DNA from: Antitrichia curtipendula
Taxonomy: Eukaryota > Streptophyta > Bryopsida > Hypnales > Leucodontaceae
NCBI GenBank assembly: GCA_951230915.1
Contig: OX579634.1
Span: 15,216,725-15,280,724 of the forward strand
Direction of reading: 5' to 3'
DNA: 64,000 nucleotides
A program made the translations under genes and the position numbers. Positions 10,916-23,640 of this stretch are shown piece after piece (the stretch's first letter is position 1; each line of letters opens with the position of its first letter). The notes beneath the pieces were generated by a model. The model searched no databases and had not been told where the DNA came from. It worked only from the letters and a program-made list of their open reading frames with translations.

Positions 10916-11621
10916 AAGGATTTCTGCAATCTTACGAGCCCTAATTAGTTTAGCTTCGTCGTCCGCGCTATCTTCTCTTTTTCACGTTCCCTTTGTTCCC
11001 CACCATTGGGTTCCCCGGTTCACATATCGGGAAATGGTTCAAACGAATGATAATGTTTTCAGGATCGATTTTTGCACATACTGGTACCTATACTGAGAAA
11101 TTTGAAAATTCATGGTTTATTCCTAGGATTTAAAGGATTGAATATATTTGTATGGTATTTTTTAATTGTGGTATTGAATATGTTTGTGCAGTAATTGAAT
11201 ATATTTGTATGGTATTTTTTTAAACACAATTACTCTCCACCCTTACTATTAATGATTTCAAAAGATGATTTTAGAAAGTTGTTATTTTTTTAATATTATG
11301 ACCATGCAAGTCTGAGCAATGAGCAGGGAATATTAGCATTTAGTTACAGCTAGCCGAATTTTTTTGAGAATTTTTGAATGAAACAGAAATGTTTAGGATG
11401 AGGTTCCAGGCAAGGTTTTTTTTTCATTTTTAATGAAGTGCCAAAGTGGCGATATTGAATGTTATAGTGGTGCTCCAAATTTCAACATTCATCCATATAT
11501 TGGATAGAAAACATCATATTAGCCAATATCACATATCCATAATTCAATTTTCATCCATAATTTGGCAATTTCATCCAATTTATTTACTTTATTTGAAGTT
11601 TTCTGGTGATTTTTCACCTAT
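10916..11621. other. upstream region of the plastid-protein gene, then A+T-rich DNA
   Basis: The 5' flank and probable promoter of the minus-strand gene occupies roughly 10916-11050. Beyond that lies A+T-rich DNA containing a duplicated phrase, TTGAATATATTTGTATGGTA, at about 11138 and 11194 (56-bp spacing). No gene is seen. Confidence 0.4.
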
Positions 11622-12063
11622 TTAACCCCTAAACTCCCAAGGGGGGGGGAGTTTCAAAACTGCCCCAAAACGTCATTTTTCTTATGGAAAGGTCAAAAAC
11701 TTTCACAAGACTTTTTGAAAAATTGTAACCGTTGGATCTTATTAACACAGAACTCAATTACATTCCCTGAAAATTCCAAGGAATTTGACCGTATAGATCT
11801 TCCACAATTGAGGTTCGAAGTTCAAATTTGGCCCATTTTTGTGGGATTCATTCCCGGGCAGCTTCCAATCAGAGGACCATAACTGCTCCAAATTTCATTG
11901 AAATGCTAACTTTTTTTCTCTCATGCTTCACACCTGAAGCTGAGAATACTCAAAAAAAATTTGGTAAGGAAATGAGCAAATCTTATAATTTTCATGGGGC
12001 TTGCAATGCCTTGCACATCCATTTTTTGTAAAAAGTTCACTGTTTCTGGAGGCGGTCACCCTA

Positions 12064-12095
12064 GTTGGGTCAGACTGGGCCCAGTCTGTCCCAAC
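12064..12095. repeat. 32-bp near-perfect palindrome
   Basis: GTTGGGTCAGACTGGG is followed directly by CCCAGTCTGTCCCAAC. The two halves are reverse complements except for one T/T position. It lies in a G+C-rich segment about 440 bp inside the left TTAA end and could form a cruciform or be a dyad binding site. Function is unknown. Confidence 0.6.
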
Positions 12096-12099
12096 GGCT

Positions 12100-12931
12100 G
12101 CGTGCGACAACCTAGGTGAATAAATCTGACCCACTCTTAAAAAAAACCCTACCCAATCCCCTCACCCACGTACTTGGTGCCACATGGCCCCCCCTAAACA
12201 ATCCAACCCAGCTCCCCTGACGTTGAGTCGTTCCCCCCGAGGCCGCCACTTTTTGAATTCCTGCCATCATTCAAAAATCGGGGTTGAACGTGGTTGCCGT
12301 CGCAAATGCCGTTGCTGCGTGGGCGTCCACTGCTGGGCACTTGTCCCCGCCTCACGGTCGGCATTTTGACCGCCGAGTGACGCCCATGACCGCAGCTTGT
12401 CGACCTCAACCGCCCTTTGCCATCAGAAGCCGCGGCCACAGAGGGAGGAAACTCTAGAGCTAGCAACCACAAAAATTAAATTTTTTTTTTGTCAGAGTTC
12501 CATTCTGAGGTAAGAGGTCCATGAAAAACTCATCTAACCCCAAAGCGACATGGCGGACAGAAAGTGGGTTTCCGTTATTTCCAGTGCAAAATTTGCATAG
12601 TTCAAGGTGTCCAACGAGAAAGTTGTTTGAGAGTGGCTTATGCATCTTTGTAAGGGCTTTGCAATGTGCATTTGTCCGGGCCCATTGGAGATCTGTCGGA
12701 TTTTTTGTGCAAACTCTTGTTTTGGAGGTTGTCAAAACTGAGAAATGTAGTTCCTTTTGGAGTTCCTTTTGAGATTTTAATAGAATGTTCTATTCAAAAT
12801 TCTTATCAATGTTATCAATATTAGTTCTAAAAACTACTCAAAGTTGTTAACAATGACAACTTCTATCCAAAATATTATCACTTTTCATAGAAAAGTTTCT
12901 ACACAAAATGCCACAACAAAAAACGCTAAAC
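12100..12931. other. G+C-richer stretch before the minisatellite, no gene assigned
   Basis: Several overlapping open frames exist on both strands (12184-12472 and 12460-12772), but none shows a family motif, a splice pair or convincing codon use. The base composition differs from the surrounding A+T-rich DNA. Its position inside the proposed large element suggests element DNA rather than a host gene. Confidence 0.35.
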
Positions 12932-15900
12932 CTGGTGTCCCAAGTGTCTCAACTGGGGCCCCAAGTGCTACACCTAAGGGTCCCAAATGTCTCAGCTGGG
13001 GCCCCAAGTACTACACCTGGGGGTCCCAAGTGTCTTAATTGGGACCCCAAATGCTACACCTGGGGGTCCCAAATGTCTCAACTGGGGCCTCAAGTACTAC
13101 ACCTGGAGGTCTTAAGTGTCTCAACTGGGGTTCCAAGTGCTACACTTGGGGTCTCAAATGTCTCAACTGGGGCCCAAGTGCTACACTTGGAGGCCCCAGG
13201 TGCTACACCTCGGTGTCCCAAGTATCTCAACTGGGGCCCCAAGTGCTACACTTGGAGGTCCCAAGTGTCTCAACTGGGGCCCCAAGTGCTACACATGGAG
13301 GTCCCAAGTGTCTTAATTGGGACCCCAAATGCTACACCTGGGGGTCCCAAATGTCTCAACTGGGGCCTCAAGTACTAAACCTGGAGGTTTTAAGTGTCTC
13401 AACTGGGGTTCCAAGTGCTACACTTGGGGTCTCAAATGTCTCAACTGGGGCCTCAAATACTACACCAGGGGGGCCCAAGTATCTCAACATGGGCTCCAAG
13501 TGCTAAATCTAGGGGTCCCAAGTGATTCAATTGGGGCCCCAAGTGCTACACTTGAAGGTCCCAAGTGTCTCAATTGGGGCCCCAAGTGCTTCACCTGGGG
13601 GTCCCAAGTGTCTCAACTAGGGCCCCAAGTGCTTCACCTGGGGGTCCCAAGTGTCTCAACTGGGGCCCCAAGTGCTACATCTAGGGGTCCCAAGTGTTTC
13701 AACTGGGGCCCCAAGTGCTACACTTGGAGGTCCCAAGTGTCTCATTTGCGCCCCCAAGTGCTACACCTAGGGGTCTTAAATGTCTGAACTGGGGCCCCAA
13801 CTGCTACACCTAGGGAGCCCAAGTGTTTCAACTGGGGCCCCAAGTGCTACATCTAGGGGTCCTAAGTGTTACACCTGGCGGTCCCAAGTATCTCATTTGG
13901 ACCCCAAGTGCTACACCTAGGAGTCCCAAGTGTCTCAATTGGGGCCCCAAGTGCTACACTTGGGGGTCCCAAGTGTCTCAACTAGGGCCCAAGTGCTACA
14001 CCTGGAGGTCCCAAATGCTACATCTGGGGGTCCCAAGTGTCTCAACTGGGGCCCCAAGTGCTACACTTGGAAGTCCCAAGTGTCTCATTTGGGCCCCCAA
14101 GTGCTACACCTGGGGGTCTAAAATGTCTCAACTGGGGCCTCAAGTGCTACATCTAGAGGTCTCAAGTGCTACATCTAGAGGTCTCAAGTGCTACACCTGG
14201 CGGTCCCAAGTGTCTCATTTGGGCCCCAAGTGCTACACCTAGGGGTCCCAAGTGTCTCAACTGGGGCCCCAAGTGCTACACCAGGGGGTCCCAAGTGTCT
14301 CAACTGGGGCCCAAATGCTACACTTGGAGGTCCCAAGTGCTACACCTGGGGGTCCCAAGTGTCACAACTGGGGCCCTAAGTGCTACATCTAGGGGCCCTA
14401 AGTGTTTCAACTGGGGCCCCAAGTGCTACACTTGGAGGTTACAAGTGTCTCATTTGGGCCCAAAGTGCTACACCTAGGGGTCCTAGGTGTTTCAATTGGG
14501 CCCTCAAGTGCTACACCTCGGGGTCCCAAATGTCTTAACTGGGATCCCAAGTGCTACATCTAGGGGTCCCAAGTGTTTCAACTAGGGCCCCAGGTGCTAC
14601 ACTTGGAGGTCCCAAGTGTCTCATTTGGGCCCCCAAGTGCTACACCTGGGGAGCCCAAGTGTCTCAACTGGGGCCTCAAGTGCTACACCTGGCGGTCCCA
14701 AGTGTCTCATTTGGGCCCCAAGTGCTACACCTGGGGGTCCCAAGTGTCTCAACTGGGTCCCAAGTGCTACACCTCAGGGTCCCATGTGTCTCAACTGGGG
14801 CCCCAAATGCTACACCTTGGGGTCCCAAATGTCTCAACTGGGGTCTCAAGTGCTACATCTAGGGGTCCAAGTGTTTCAACTAGGGCCCCAAGTGCTACAC
14901 TTGGAGGTCACAAGTGTCTCATTTGGGCCCAAAGTGCTACACCTAGGGGTCCTAGTTGTCTCAACTGGGCCCCCAAGTGCTACACCTTGGGGTCTCAAGT
15001 GTCTCAACTGGGGTCCCAAGTGCTACATCTAGGGGTCCCAAGTGTTTCAACTAGGGCCCCAAGTGCTACACTTGGAGGTCCCAAGTGTCTCATTTGGGCC
15101 CCCAAGTGCTACACCTAGGGGTCTCAAATGTCTGAACTAGGGCCCCAACTGCTACACCTATGGAGCCCAAGTGTTTCAACTGGGGCCCCAAGTGCTACAT
15201 CTAGGGGTCCTAAGTGTTACACCTGGCGGTCCCAAGTATCTCATTTGGGCCCCAAGTGCTACACCTAGGGGTCCCAAGTGTCTGAACTGGGGCCCAAGTG
15301 CTACACTTGGGGGTCCCAAGTGTCTCAACTGGGGCCCAAGTGCTACATCTAGGGGTCCCAAATGTCTCAACTGGGGCCCAAATGCTACATTTGGAGGTCC
15401 CAAGTGCTACACCTGGGGGTCCCAAGTGTCTCAACTGGGGCCCCAAGTGCTACACCAGGGGGTTCCAAGTGTCTCAACTCGGGCCCCAAGTGCTACATCT
15501 GGGGGTCCCAAGTGTCTCAACTGGGGCCCAAATGCTACACTTGGAGGTCCCAAGTGCTACACCTGGGGGTCCCAAGTGTCACAACTGGGGCCCTAAGTGC
15601 TACATCTAGGGGCCCTAAGTGTTTCAACTGGGGCCCCAAGTGCTACACTTGGAGGTTACAAGTGTCTCATTTGGGCCCAAAGTGCTACACCTAGGGGTCC
15701 TAGGTGTTTCAATTGGGCCCTCAAGTACTACACCTCGGGGTCCCAAGTGTCTCAACTCGGATCCGAAGTGCTACATCTAGGGGTCCCAAGTGTTTCAACT
15801 AGGGCCCCAGGTGTTACACTTGGAGGTCCCAAGTGTCTCATTTGGGCCCCCAAGTGCTACACCTGGGGCCCCAACTGCTACACCTAGGGAGCCCAAGTGT

Positions 15901-17468
15901 CTCAACTAGGGCCTCAAGTGCTACATCTAGAGGTCTCAAGTGCTACACCTGGCGGTCCCAAGTGTCTCAACTGGGTTCCAAGTGCTACACCTCAGGGTCC
16001 CATGTGTCTCAACTGGGGCCCCAAATGCTACACCTTGGGGTCCCAAGTGTCTCAACTGGGGTCTCAAGTGCTACATCTAGGGGTCCCAAGTGTTTCAACT
16101 AGGGCCCCAAGTGCTACACTTGGAGGTCCCAAGTGTCTCATTTGGGCCCCCAAGTGCTACACCTGGGGCCCCAACTGCTACACCTAGGGAGCCCAAGTGT
16201 CTCAACTGGGGCCTCAAGTGCTACATCTAGAGGTCTCAAGTGCTACACCTAGCGGTCCTAAGTGTCTCATTTGGGCCCCAAGTGCTACACTTGGGGGTCC
16301 CAAGTGTCTCAACTGGGTCCCAAGTGCTACACCTCGGGGTCCCAAGTGTCTCAACTGGGGCCCCAAATGCTACATCTAGGGGTCTCAAGTGTTTCAATTG
16401 GGGCCCTTAATGCTACACTTGGAGGTCCCAAGTGTCTCATTTGGGCCCCCAAGTGCTACATCTGGGGGTCTCAAATGTCTGAATTGGGGCCTCAAGTGCT
16501 ACACCTAGGGAGCCCGAGTGTCTCAACTAGGGCTTCAAGTGCTATATCTAGGGGTCTTAAGTATATCAACTGGGCCTCCAAGTGCTACATCTAGGGGTCC
16601 CAAGTGTCTCAACTGGGTCCCAAGTGCTACACCTGGAGGTTCCAAGTGCTACACCTGGGGGTCCCAAGTGTCTCAACTGGAGCCCCAGGTGCTACACCTG
16701 GGGGTCTCAAGTGTATCAATTGGGGCCCCAAGTGCTACATCTAAGGTTTCCAAGTGTTTCAACTGGAGCCCCAAGTGCTACATCTAGGGTTCCCAAGTGT
16801 TTCAACTGGGGCCCCAAGTGCTACACTTGGAGGTCCCAAGTGTCTCATTTGGGCCTCCAAGTGCTACACCTGGGGGTTCCAAATGTCTCAAGTGGGGCCC
16901 CAAGTGCTACACCTAGGGGGCCCAAGTGTCTCAACTAGAGCTTCAAGTGCTACATCTAGGGGGCCCAAGTATGTCAACTGGGCCCCTAAGTGCTACACGT
17001 GGGGGTTCCAAGTGTCTCAATTGGGGCCCCAAGTTTTACACATGGAGGTCCCAAGTGCTACACCTGGGGGTCCCGAGTGTCTCAACTGGGGCCTGAAGTG
17101 CTACACCTGGGGGTCCCAAATGTCTCAACTGGAGCCCCAAGTGCTACATCTAGGGGTCCCAAGTGTTTCAACTGGGGCCCCAAGTGCTACACTTGGAGGT
17201 CACAAGTGTCTCATTTGGGCCCCAAGTGCTACACCTGGGGATTCTTAGGTGTCTCAACTGGGCCCCTAAGTGCTACACCTGGGCGTCCCAAGTGTCTCAT
17301 TTGGGCCCCAAGTGCTACACCTGGGGGTCCTGAGTGTCTCAACTGGGGCCCCAAGTACTACACCTCGAGTTCTCAAGTGTCTCAACTAGGGCCCCAAGTG
17401 CTACACCTGGGGGTCCCCAGTGTTTTAATTGGGGCTTTAAGTGCTACACATGGGGTCCCAAGTGTTTG
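12932..17468. repeat. minisatellite, 43-bp unit, about 100 copies
   Basis: A head-to-tail array has the unit written as two pieces: GTCCCAAGTGTCTCAACTGG then GGCCCCAAGTGCTACACCTG plus GGG. Both halves carry a CCAAGTG core, so the unit is itself a diverged duplication, and half-unit insertions (GGTCCCAAGTGCTACACCTG) occur. Length divided by period gives about 105 units. Because 43 is not a multiple of 3 and the unit has few stops, all three forward frames are open over long stretches with a 43-residue period (VPSVSTGAPSATPGGPKCLN is part of it). These frames have no start context or other domain and are best treated as by-products. Larger blocks are duplicated within the array. Confidence 0.92.
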
Positions 17469-18430
17469 AACATGGTTTTTTGATAAAGAAAGAAGTCAAA
17501 AGAAATTTGTACTCAAAAATATAATTATTGTATTTGAAGTGTAAAATACAATCTCAAAAAGAGGGACCTTAGCTTTGGAAAAACGTAGGGTCTTTGAATT
17601 TGGTCTAGAATACGAGGGACAAGCGCAACAATTTTCAAAACTCTCCAATCATAGAAAAAAAGTTATTCAAAGAAAAGCACATTAGCTTGCTTAGAAGGTA
17701 GCAGTGGCTGCTGAATTTACACTATGGCCAAACTTTTGATAGGTTTTGTCCAAAGAGAGAGGGGCAGAGGTCAGAGCAACGGGGCTACAACACTGAATAA
17801 TGGATTCCCGTTGCTCAATTTCGTGTGCTAGGCCTTGGGGTGGGCTTCATTTATAACACTACCCATTTCTGTCAACTGTTTGATAGGATATGCTTGAAAA
17901 GACCAGGGGAGTCATTCACTCTTCTTCATAGCATGAAGCTCAATGGCCAACTGTTGTCACATCTTTAGATTTTCTTAGGAACACATAATAAAAAATGGAA
18001 ATGTACTTTTTTTACAAATGGGTTTAAAATTAATTTTGGGCTTGGATTACACATGACTAAGGGGGTAAAAATAAAAGCTTTATCGTTTACATGACATATA
18101 TTTATGACAAATGCATGTACTTGAAAGTATTTATAGAAATTATAAATCTATTTTCTTATGAAGTCCTATATAAACTTGTAGTCTTTCAATTGCAACTATG
18201 AGATGACACATGTGCTTATTATTATGTATAAAATGCATAGGTTTAGTTTCTTATAAATTTTTATATAAGCTTGTAGTATTTTTGTTGTAATTATGCCAAC
18301 CACATATATATACTAATATGTATAGGAAGAATATTTATATGTTCTTAGAAGTCCTTAGGTAATCTCATATTCTCATGCATAATTATATTCTTTCCTTCTT
18401 GTGAATGTTGGATTCTCTCTCCCTCATACA

Positions 18431-18708
18431 AAGTCTTGTTGTCATATTCCTTCTTGTAAATTTTCTCTCCCCTATAGGAGAGCATGGGATGCATTGAGGG
18501 CTATTGGTTGCAAAGCGTCCCCATGCACATCCTTGAGGGGTAGGTTAGGATTCTACTTGTAGGACTTGAAAGTCTTGTTGTCATGTTCCTTCTTGCAAAT
18601 TCTCTCTCCCCTATAGGAGTGCATGGGGTGCACTGAGGGTTATTGGTTGTAAAGCATCCCCATGCACATCCTTAAGGGGTAGGCCTAGGATTCTAGTTTG
18701 GGATTTGA
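18431..18708. repeat. 139-bp tandem duplication
   Basis: Two adjacent copies start at 18431 and 18570, each opening AAGTCTTGTTGTCAT and containing CTCTCCCCTATAGGAG and CCCCATGCACATCCTT. They differ by scattered substitutions, so the duplication is not recent. Confidence 0.8.
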
Positions 18709-18997
18709 AGTCTTTGTTTTTATCTTTATTCTTGTGCTCAAATTGAATAGAATGAATTGGTATTGAAGTATCATTTTTATGCCTTATATGCACCATGTGC
18801 AGATGTTGCAATGTACTCATTCAGGAATGAGTGCCACAGGAGCTAATGTTGGGGTCAATAAGAAGGTTCATTGTAGGCATTTGGTAGGTTTTAGGCCACA
18901 TGTAGTATACATTTGGTGTTCTTTTTGGGTGTTTGAGCTCTTGTTTTGGTATTGAGTAACCTCAAGCTGGGTGTAGACCCTCATGTTCTCTAAAAGA

Positions 18998-19130
18998 AAT
19001 TAAAAATTAAAAAAAAATTAAAAATTAAAAAAAATTAAAAATTAAAAAAAAATTAAAAATTAAAAAAAAATTAAAAATTAAAAAAAATTAAAAATTAAAA
19101 AAAAATTAAAAATTAAAAAAAATTAAAAAA
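18998..19130. repeat. low-complexity A/T tract, about 15-17-bp period
   Basis: The tract is made of repeated TTAAAAATTAAAAAAAA-type units with varying A-run lengths. It is a simple-sequence tract with no other content. Confidence 0.85.
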
Positions 19131-20917
19131 ACTTAGGCAAGCAGGGGTGGCAAGCAGGGGTGCCAGTGTACAATATCCATGTCTTCATAAATATATACCT
19201 TGATGGGAAATTAGTATAGTATCCATATCTTCATAGAAAGCTATATACCTCAACTAAAACATATTTTAGACTCAAACCCACAAACAAATTCCAAAAATCC
19301 CTCCAATTCGACATGTTGTCAGCAAGGGGTGATGCTGCGGCCAAGGTCCCTATTGCAATCGCTGGCCAAAAAATATTTCATACTTCAGCAGAGGTTGAGT
19401 CGTTGGAGAGAGAGACTGGTGCCTGGGATTCCTGTTGTGCAGTGTTTTTGGAGAAAGTAGTGGGGAATCCGTTGTAAGGAGAGCAAGTTTACTGTAGGGT
19501 TTGGATTGCCAGACGCATCATTAGAATTTATGTTGTGTCGCTCTCGCAGGAAAGCTCCGCAATTGAATTCAGGGTTGTTGAGGAATTCCACCACCATGCT
19601 GAAGCTGAATTTTGGGGAGGTAGAATTTTTTTTAATATTTTTCAATAAATTTTTCTTGAAAGGCAAGAGAAATTGGCATCTAATCCAAATTGATTTATAT
19701 TTTTTGAAGCTTTGTAGAATTAGTTATGAATTTCAGAAGTTGCAAAAAAGTGTATTTTTGTGGGCTCTAAAACCAACCACCTCCTCAAATGCACAGCACT
19801 TGTACATTGGAAAGTGCAAAATGTACCTCTAGAGCCTTATTGATTTTACAACCCGCTCCATTTTAGAACCTGCTATCTTAGAGTGGAAATGCTGAACTCA
19901 AGTAACTTCAAAGACAACAATGCTTACATGCATTCATTGCACCATTGAAACAAACTTGATTATTAGCATTTTTAGAAAAAAAATCACAAAATAGAAGCTT
20001 TCCATAAGTTTGTGAAGGAGGAGCCAAACCGAACATGTCAATCCCTGCCCCCTCCCCCCCCAAAAAAAATATAGGACACCCAAGCAAAGTCAATGAAATA
20101 GAAGACCTACACCCCCAAAACAATGAAAATGCAAACTCAGAAATTTATTAGGATAGGAAGTGCCAAAAAAAATGGTAATAGAATAGGTACATAAAGAAAA
20201 TAGTTCCAAAAAACTAACAAAATAAAAGGCAACAAACCAACCACAACCAGATCAATCTTGGACATCTAAGTGGTGCCAATGAAATGTAAAATCTAGAGCT
20301 CAAAAATAATAGAATGGCTAAGTCATAAATTTATGAACAATGTATATGCCAAAAAAAATATGAAGGCTTCGGCATAAATTAAAAAATCAACAAATCCCAT
20401 GAAACTAACCCAAGAAAAAGGGGAACAACCAAGCAAAATTAAATACTAATTGGGAATCCAAGCAAGGCCAATGACATGTGAGACCTACACCCCACAAACA
20501 ATGTATAGGCGAGGTCAACAATTCATTACAAAAGCCAATGCCAACAAACAAATAGGAAGGCTATAATAAATAAAGAAAAGGGTCTGAAGTCACTAACAAA
20601 ATAAAATGCAACACAGGTACTTGAAGCCCCCAAAAATAGGAAGCCAATAAAACAATCCCAACTAACTGACAAACTAAAGAAGAAGACAAAGGATCAAACA
20701 CAAGAGGCTTTAGGGCCAGGCATAAAAGGAATAAGGGCCAAAAAAAACCTTATATAAATTGTGTCCGTGAAAAGGGGGCCCCAAAATAGAAATGACATTG
20801 TGTGTGGGAGGGAGGGGGGGAGAATGAAGTCTCAACAACTGTGACCTTATATAAATTCACATTCAAAAACAAATCACATGAGCTTTGAAGACTTTTCAAA
20901 AAAATTCCTCTATAACT

Positions 20918-23640
20918 CTAGAAGGTCCCACTTGGATGGTGCATTTTGGTATAGCATCCTCGCGTATAGCACATCCACTGAAATGAACAAAGTGCACAAT
21001 AACTATTTGTTCTTTTCTTGCACACAACACATAGACGGCGCAAGTGACTTCTTTGAGGGCAATGAATTCGTGGCATGTCCTCTTGCAGTAGTGATACTGT
21101 GGCTTTCTGGCCCGCCCAGCTCTTGGTCAATGCCTTGCACAATGCCACTATGAAGTTGAAATGGGAGAAGGACTCTTTCTCACGTCCCTTTCCCCTCAAA
21201 ATCTCCTTGTGGAGTAACCACATGTTCACCACACTAGTGTCAATCAAGAAGTAAAATAGACGGTGCCACCATTTATGGGAACGCGTTTGGCATGAGTATG
21301 AACCGCGAAGTTGATCAGCGATGTCTACACCACGCATGTATGTGGTATACTGTAAATGAACCGGTGAAGTCTTAATTTTGTGAATTTTTTTACCTACCCG
21401 GCGGGGAACTTCCACAATTTTGCATGGAAAAGATAAAGGCAATGCGCTTGTAGATAAAAGAAGTATTGGTTTTTTATCCATCCACATCACAGCACACATC
21501 TTTCGAGAGTCATGCATTGCCCATTCCAAACTACCTTGCGTGGATTTTTTGAATGCTTTTTGGTCCTTCATAAAATCCAGAAGACCAATACGGTTGCTTC
21601 AAAGAGTGCCCGTGGCATATGTACCCCCACGTTCTAAGTCCCGGAATAACTCCACGCTTGTAAAGAAATTATCCATCACCACTTCGTGACCTCGCCCTTC
21701 TAACCCCACAAGCAATGCCTCCACCACCCTTTGCCCCATCTTGGGCTCTCCCTTCTTGGATTTAGGGGCCTCCACAGTTTCAATAGATGCTCCACAATAA
21801 ACATCAAAGTTGCTAACAAAACGTGTCACAGAATCTGCAAGGCACCAAATCTTGAGTCCCCACTTCTCTGGCTTATTTGGCATGTACTGTCGGATGGGGC
21901 AGTACACTCCTTTGTAACGAACCATCATCTCGTCAATAGTAATTTTCTCCCCATTGTTCCATAAGGCCTTGCAAGAGTCACGCAATTCACTCAACAACCA
22001 CCTCACTTTATTCACTTTGTCATAAGCCGGTGAGGTATGGTCCATGCATATGGATGATGGATTGGTGATGTATAGGCACTTTGATAGGAGCAAGAACCGA
22101 TTGCGTGAAAGAAGTTGTGATATTATGTGACAATGTAGAAATGGTTCCGACTTCTGCCAGTACATGCGAACATTTGGAAGTTTCTTCAAACCCATATATA
22201 GAGATATTGCAAAGAAAACCTTCAGTTCGGCCACGTCCAATGGCTTCCATCCACTTCCACCACGTGTATAAGTCTCGTAATCCGTAGGGCATGTAGGATT
22301 TTGAATCCCGCGCTTAGCCCTCCTCAACTTCTCTGTTGCGTATTTATTCGTTTCCGAACAAATACGTCTCAGTGTTTGAGTAGACCAAAATAGTCCAAAT
22401 AATTGGAGAAGAGAAGGGACCCAATCCCACTCTTTTGTAAAACCAGGGGGGGGCCACTAAAATCTTTTACAGGGGGGTTGAAATATAGATACCTTTGGTT
22501 CCAAGTGGCAGGGGCATAGTCTTCTTTTATCTTGTCTGATGAAGTTGGGAAGACTCCTCTGCCACGATCCCTGTTGCGCCCACGACCCCTTCCAGAGCTG
22601 CTGCACCCTTGGCCGCTCCTTGCTGTTGAAATTGCCGGAGGTCTGCTGGCTGCCGTTGGCTCCCCCCGCACCTCGTTCCCACCCGGTTCCCGCCCCTGAG
22701 ACAGGCGCTGAGATTGCCGTTGGGGTCTTGCGCAGGTCGTCACTCCCTCCACTAGCTGCGTTGCACCAACATTGTGTTCTTGCACTCCTCGGTTGGCCGT
22801 CACAGCAGCGTCATTGTGAAGGCGTTGCTGGCGATGAAGCTCATTTGTAGCCGCTCGTGTTTGTGGTCTTGGACATGTGGCCGCGCTCTGTACACAGTCG
22901 GGGGTTTCGGTGAAGCTTATCAGTGAAGGGAGGTTGGAGTGCAGATAGGGGAAGCGTGGTGGATAATTTTCTTTGGTGTTGTTATCAGTTGTTTCTTGTT
23001 CGTTGTGCTCGTCCGAGTCGTCGCTGCTCTCGTTTTCTGAGTTACTATCGGAGAGCAAGCTACTATCCTCGCTGTCATAGGAAGAGTCACGGCAACCTTC
23101 ACGGTTTGTATTTTCACTATCGCAATTGGAATTCACTTCTTCATCACGCATTATTTGGACCACGCTTGTTTTTGGTAGAACAACAGTAGTTTTATTCTTG
23201 AAAATGATGAAGTACCTCTCCTCCTTTGTCACCTCATGGAGGTAGGAGTAAGTGGCTACTCCTGTGCTGAAACCGCCTTGATCCTCATCTTCTGGTTCTG
23301 CATTGCATGTATTCTCGTATTGTAGGCACGAGTTGGGCACCCTCACTGGCAGTGAAAACAATGTGGCAGGAGTGTTGGGCTCATCTTCCATCGGCCCTTG
23401 CTCATGTTCGCTGTTGAGTGCCGCTGATGCTTGAGGTTGTTTTTGTTGCGGGTGGCTCTTGAGACGGTGAGAGTGCGTTGCTGTTGGCGGGTGCAGCGGC
23501 GGGGTTCTCAGATGCAAGTCGAGGTTGGCCGGGCTGTTGTGTAGGTTTTGGGATGCTACAGACTGTCCAAGCGGTGTCGTCGTCGCCGATGTCCCTGCGC
23601 CCGCGTTTGCAACCTGCACCCAATTCCAAGGTGCCTGCAT
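20918..23640 (-). pseudogene. piggyBac-class transposase, broken by one frameshift and one stop
   Basis: A cut-and-paste DDD transposase of the piggyBac type, in three open pieces. The first is 23640-22369: a 423-residue N-terminal region, Ser/Asp/Glu-rich around residues 165-215, followed by an RG-rich stretch. The second is 22327-21599: the core, with the first catalytic Asp in KITIDEMMVRY (codon 21932-21934) and the second in VVMDNFFTS (21671-21673). The third is 21571-20918: the third Asp in YMRGVDIADQ (21323-21325) and a C-terminal Cys-rich finger, CVVC, then CALC, then C and C with HH. The first break is in a run of eight C (plus-strand G 22446-22453), past which the frame resumes as GFTKEWDWVPSLLQLFG. 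The second is TGA at 21587-21589, where relatives have Arg before SNRIG, as expected from CGA to TGA. All three catalytic Asp remain. Upstream splice-like sites suggest further 5' exons. Confidence 0.85.

Larger units (their letters stand above)
17469..20917. other. interior of the proposed element: no genes, several repeats
   Basis: No coding region is supported. The stretch holds a 139-bp tandem duplication (18431-18708), a low-complexity TTAAAAATTAAAAAAA tract (about 18998-19130), a short GCAGGGGTGGCA duplication after it, and degenerate repeats of about 190 bp (about 20080-20640). Open frames at 19385-19666 and 19506-19832 overlap on opposite strands with no family signal. Confidence 0.5.

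Noticed and set aside
12932..17468. Regular repeats suggesting a CRISPR array
   Set aside because: Units are contiguous and diverged with no unique spacers, and the DNA is a plant nuclear genome.
12844..17469. Many open frames of 60-181 codons across the minisatellite on both strands
   Set aside because: They follow from a 43-bp unit almost free of stops. The frames overlap in all phases with no start context, domain or splice logic.
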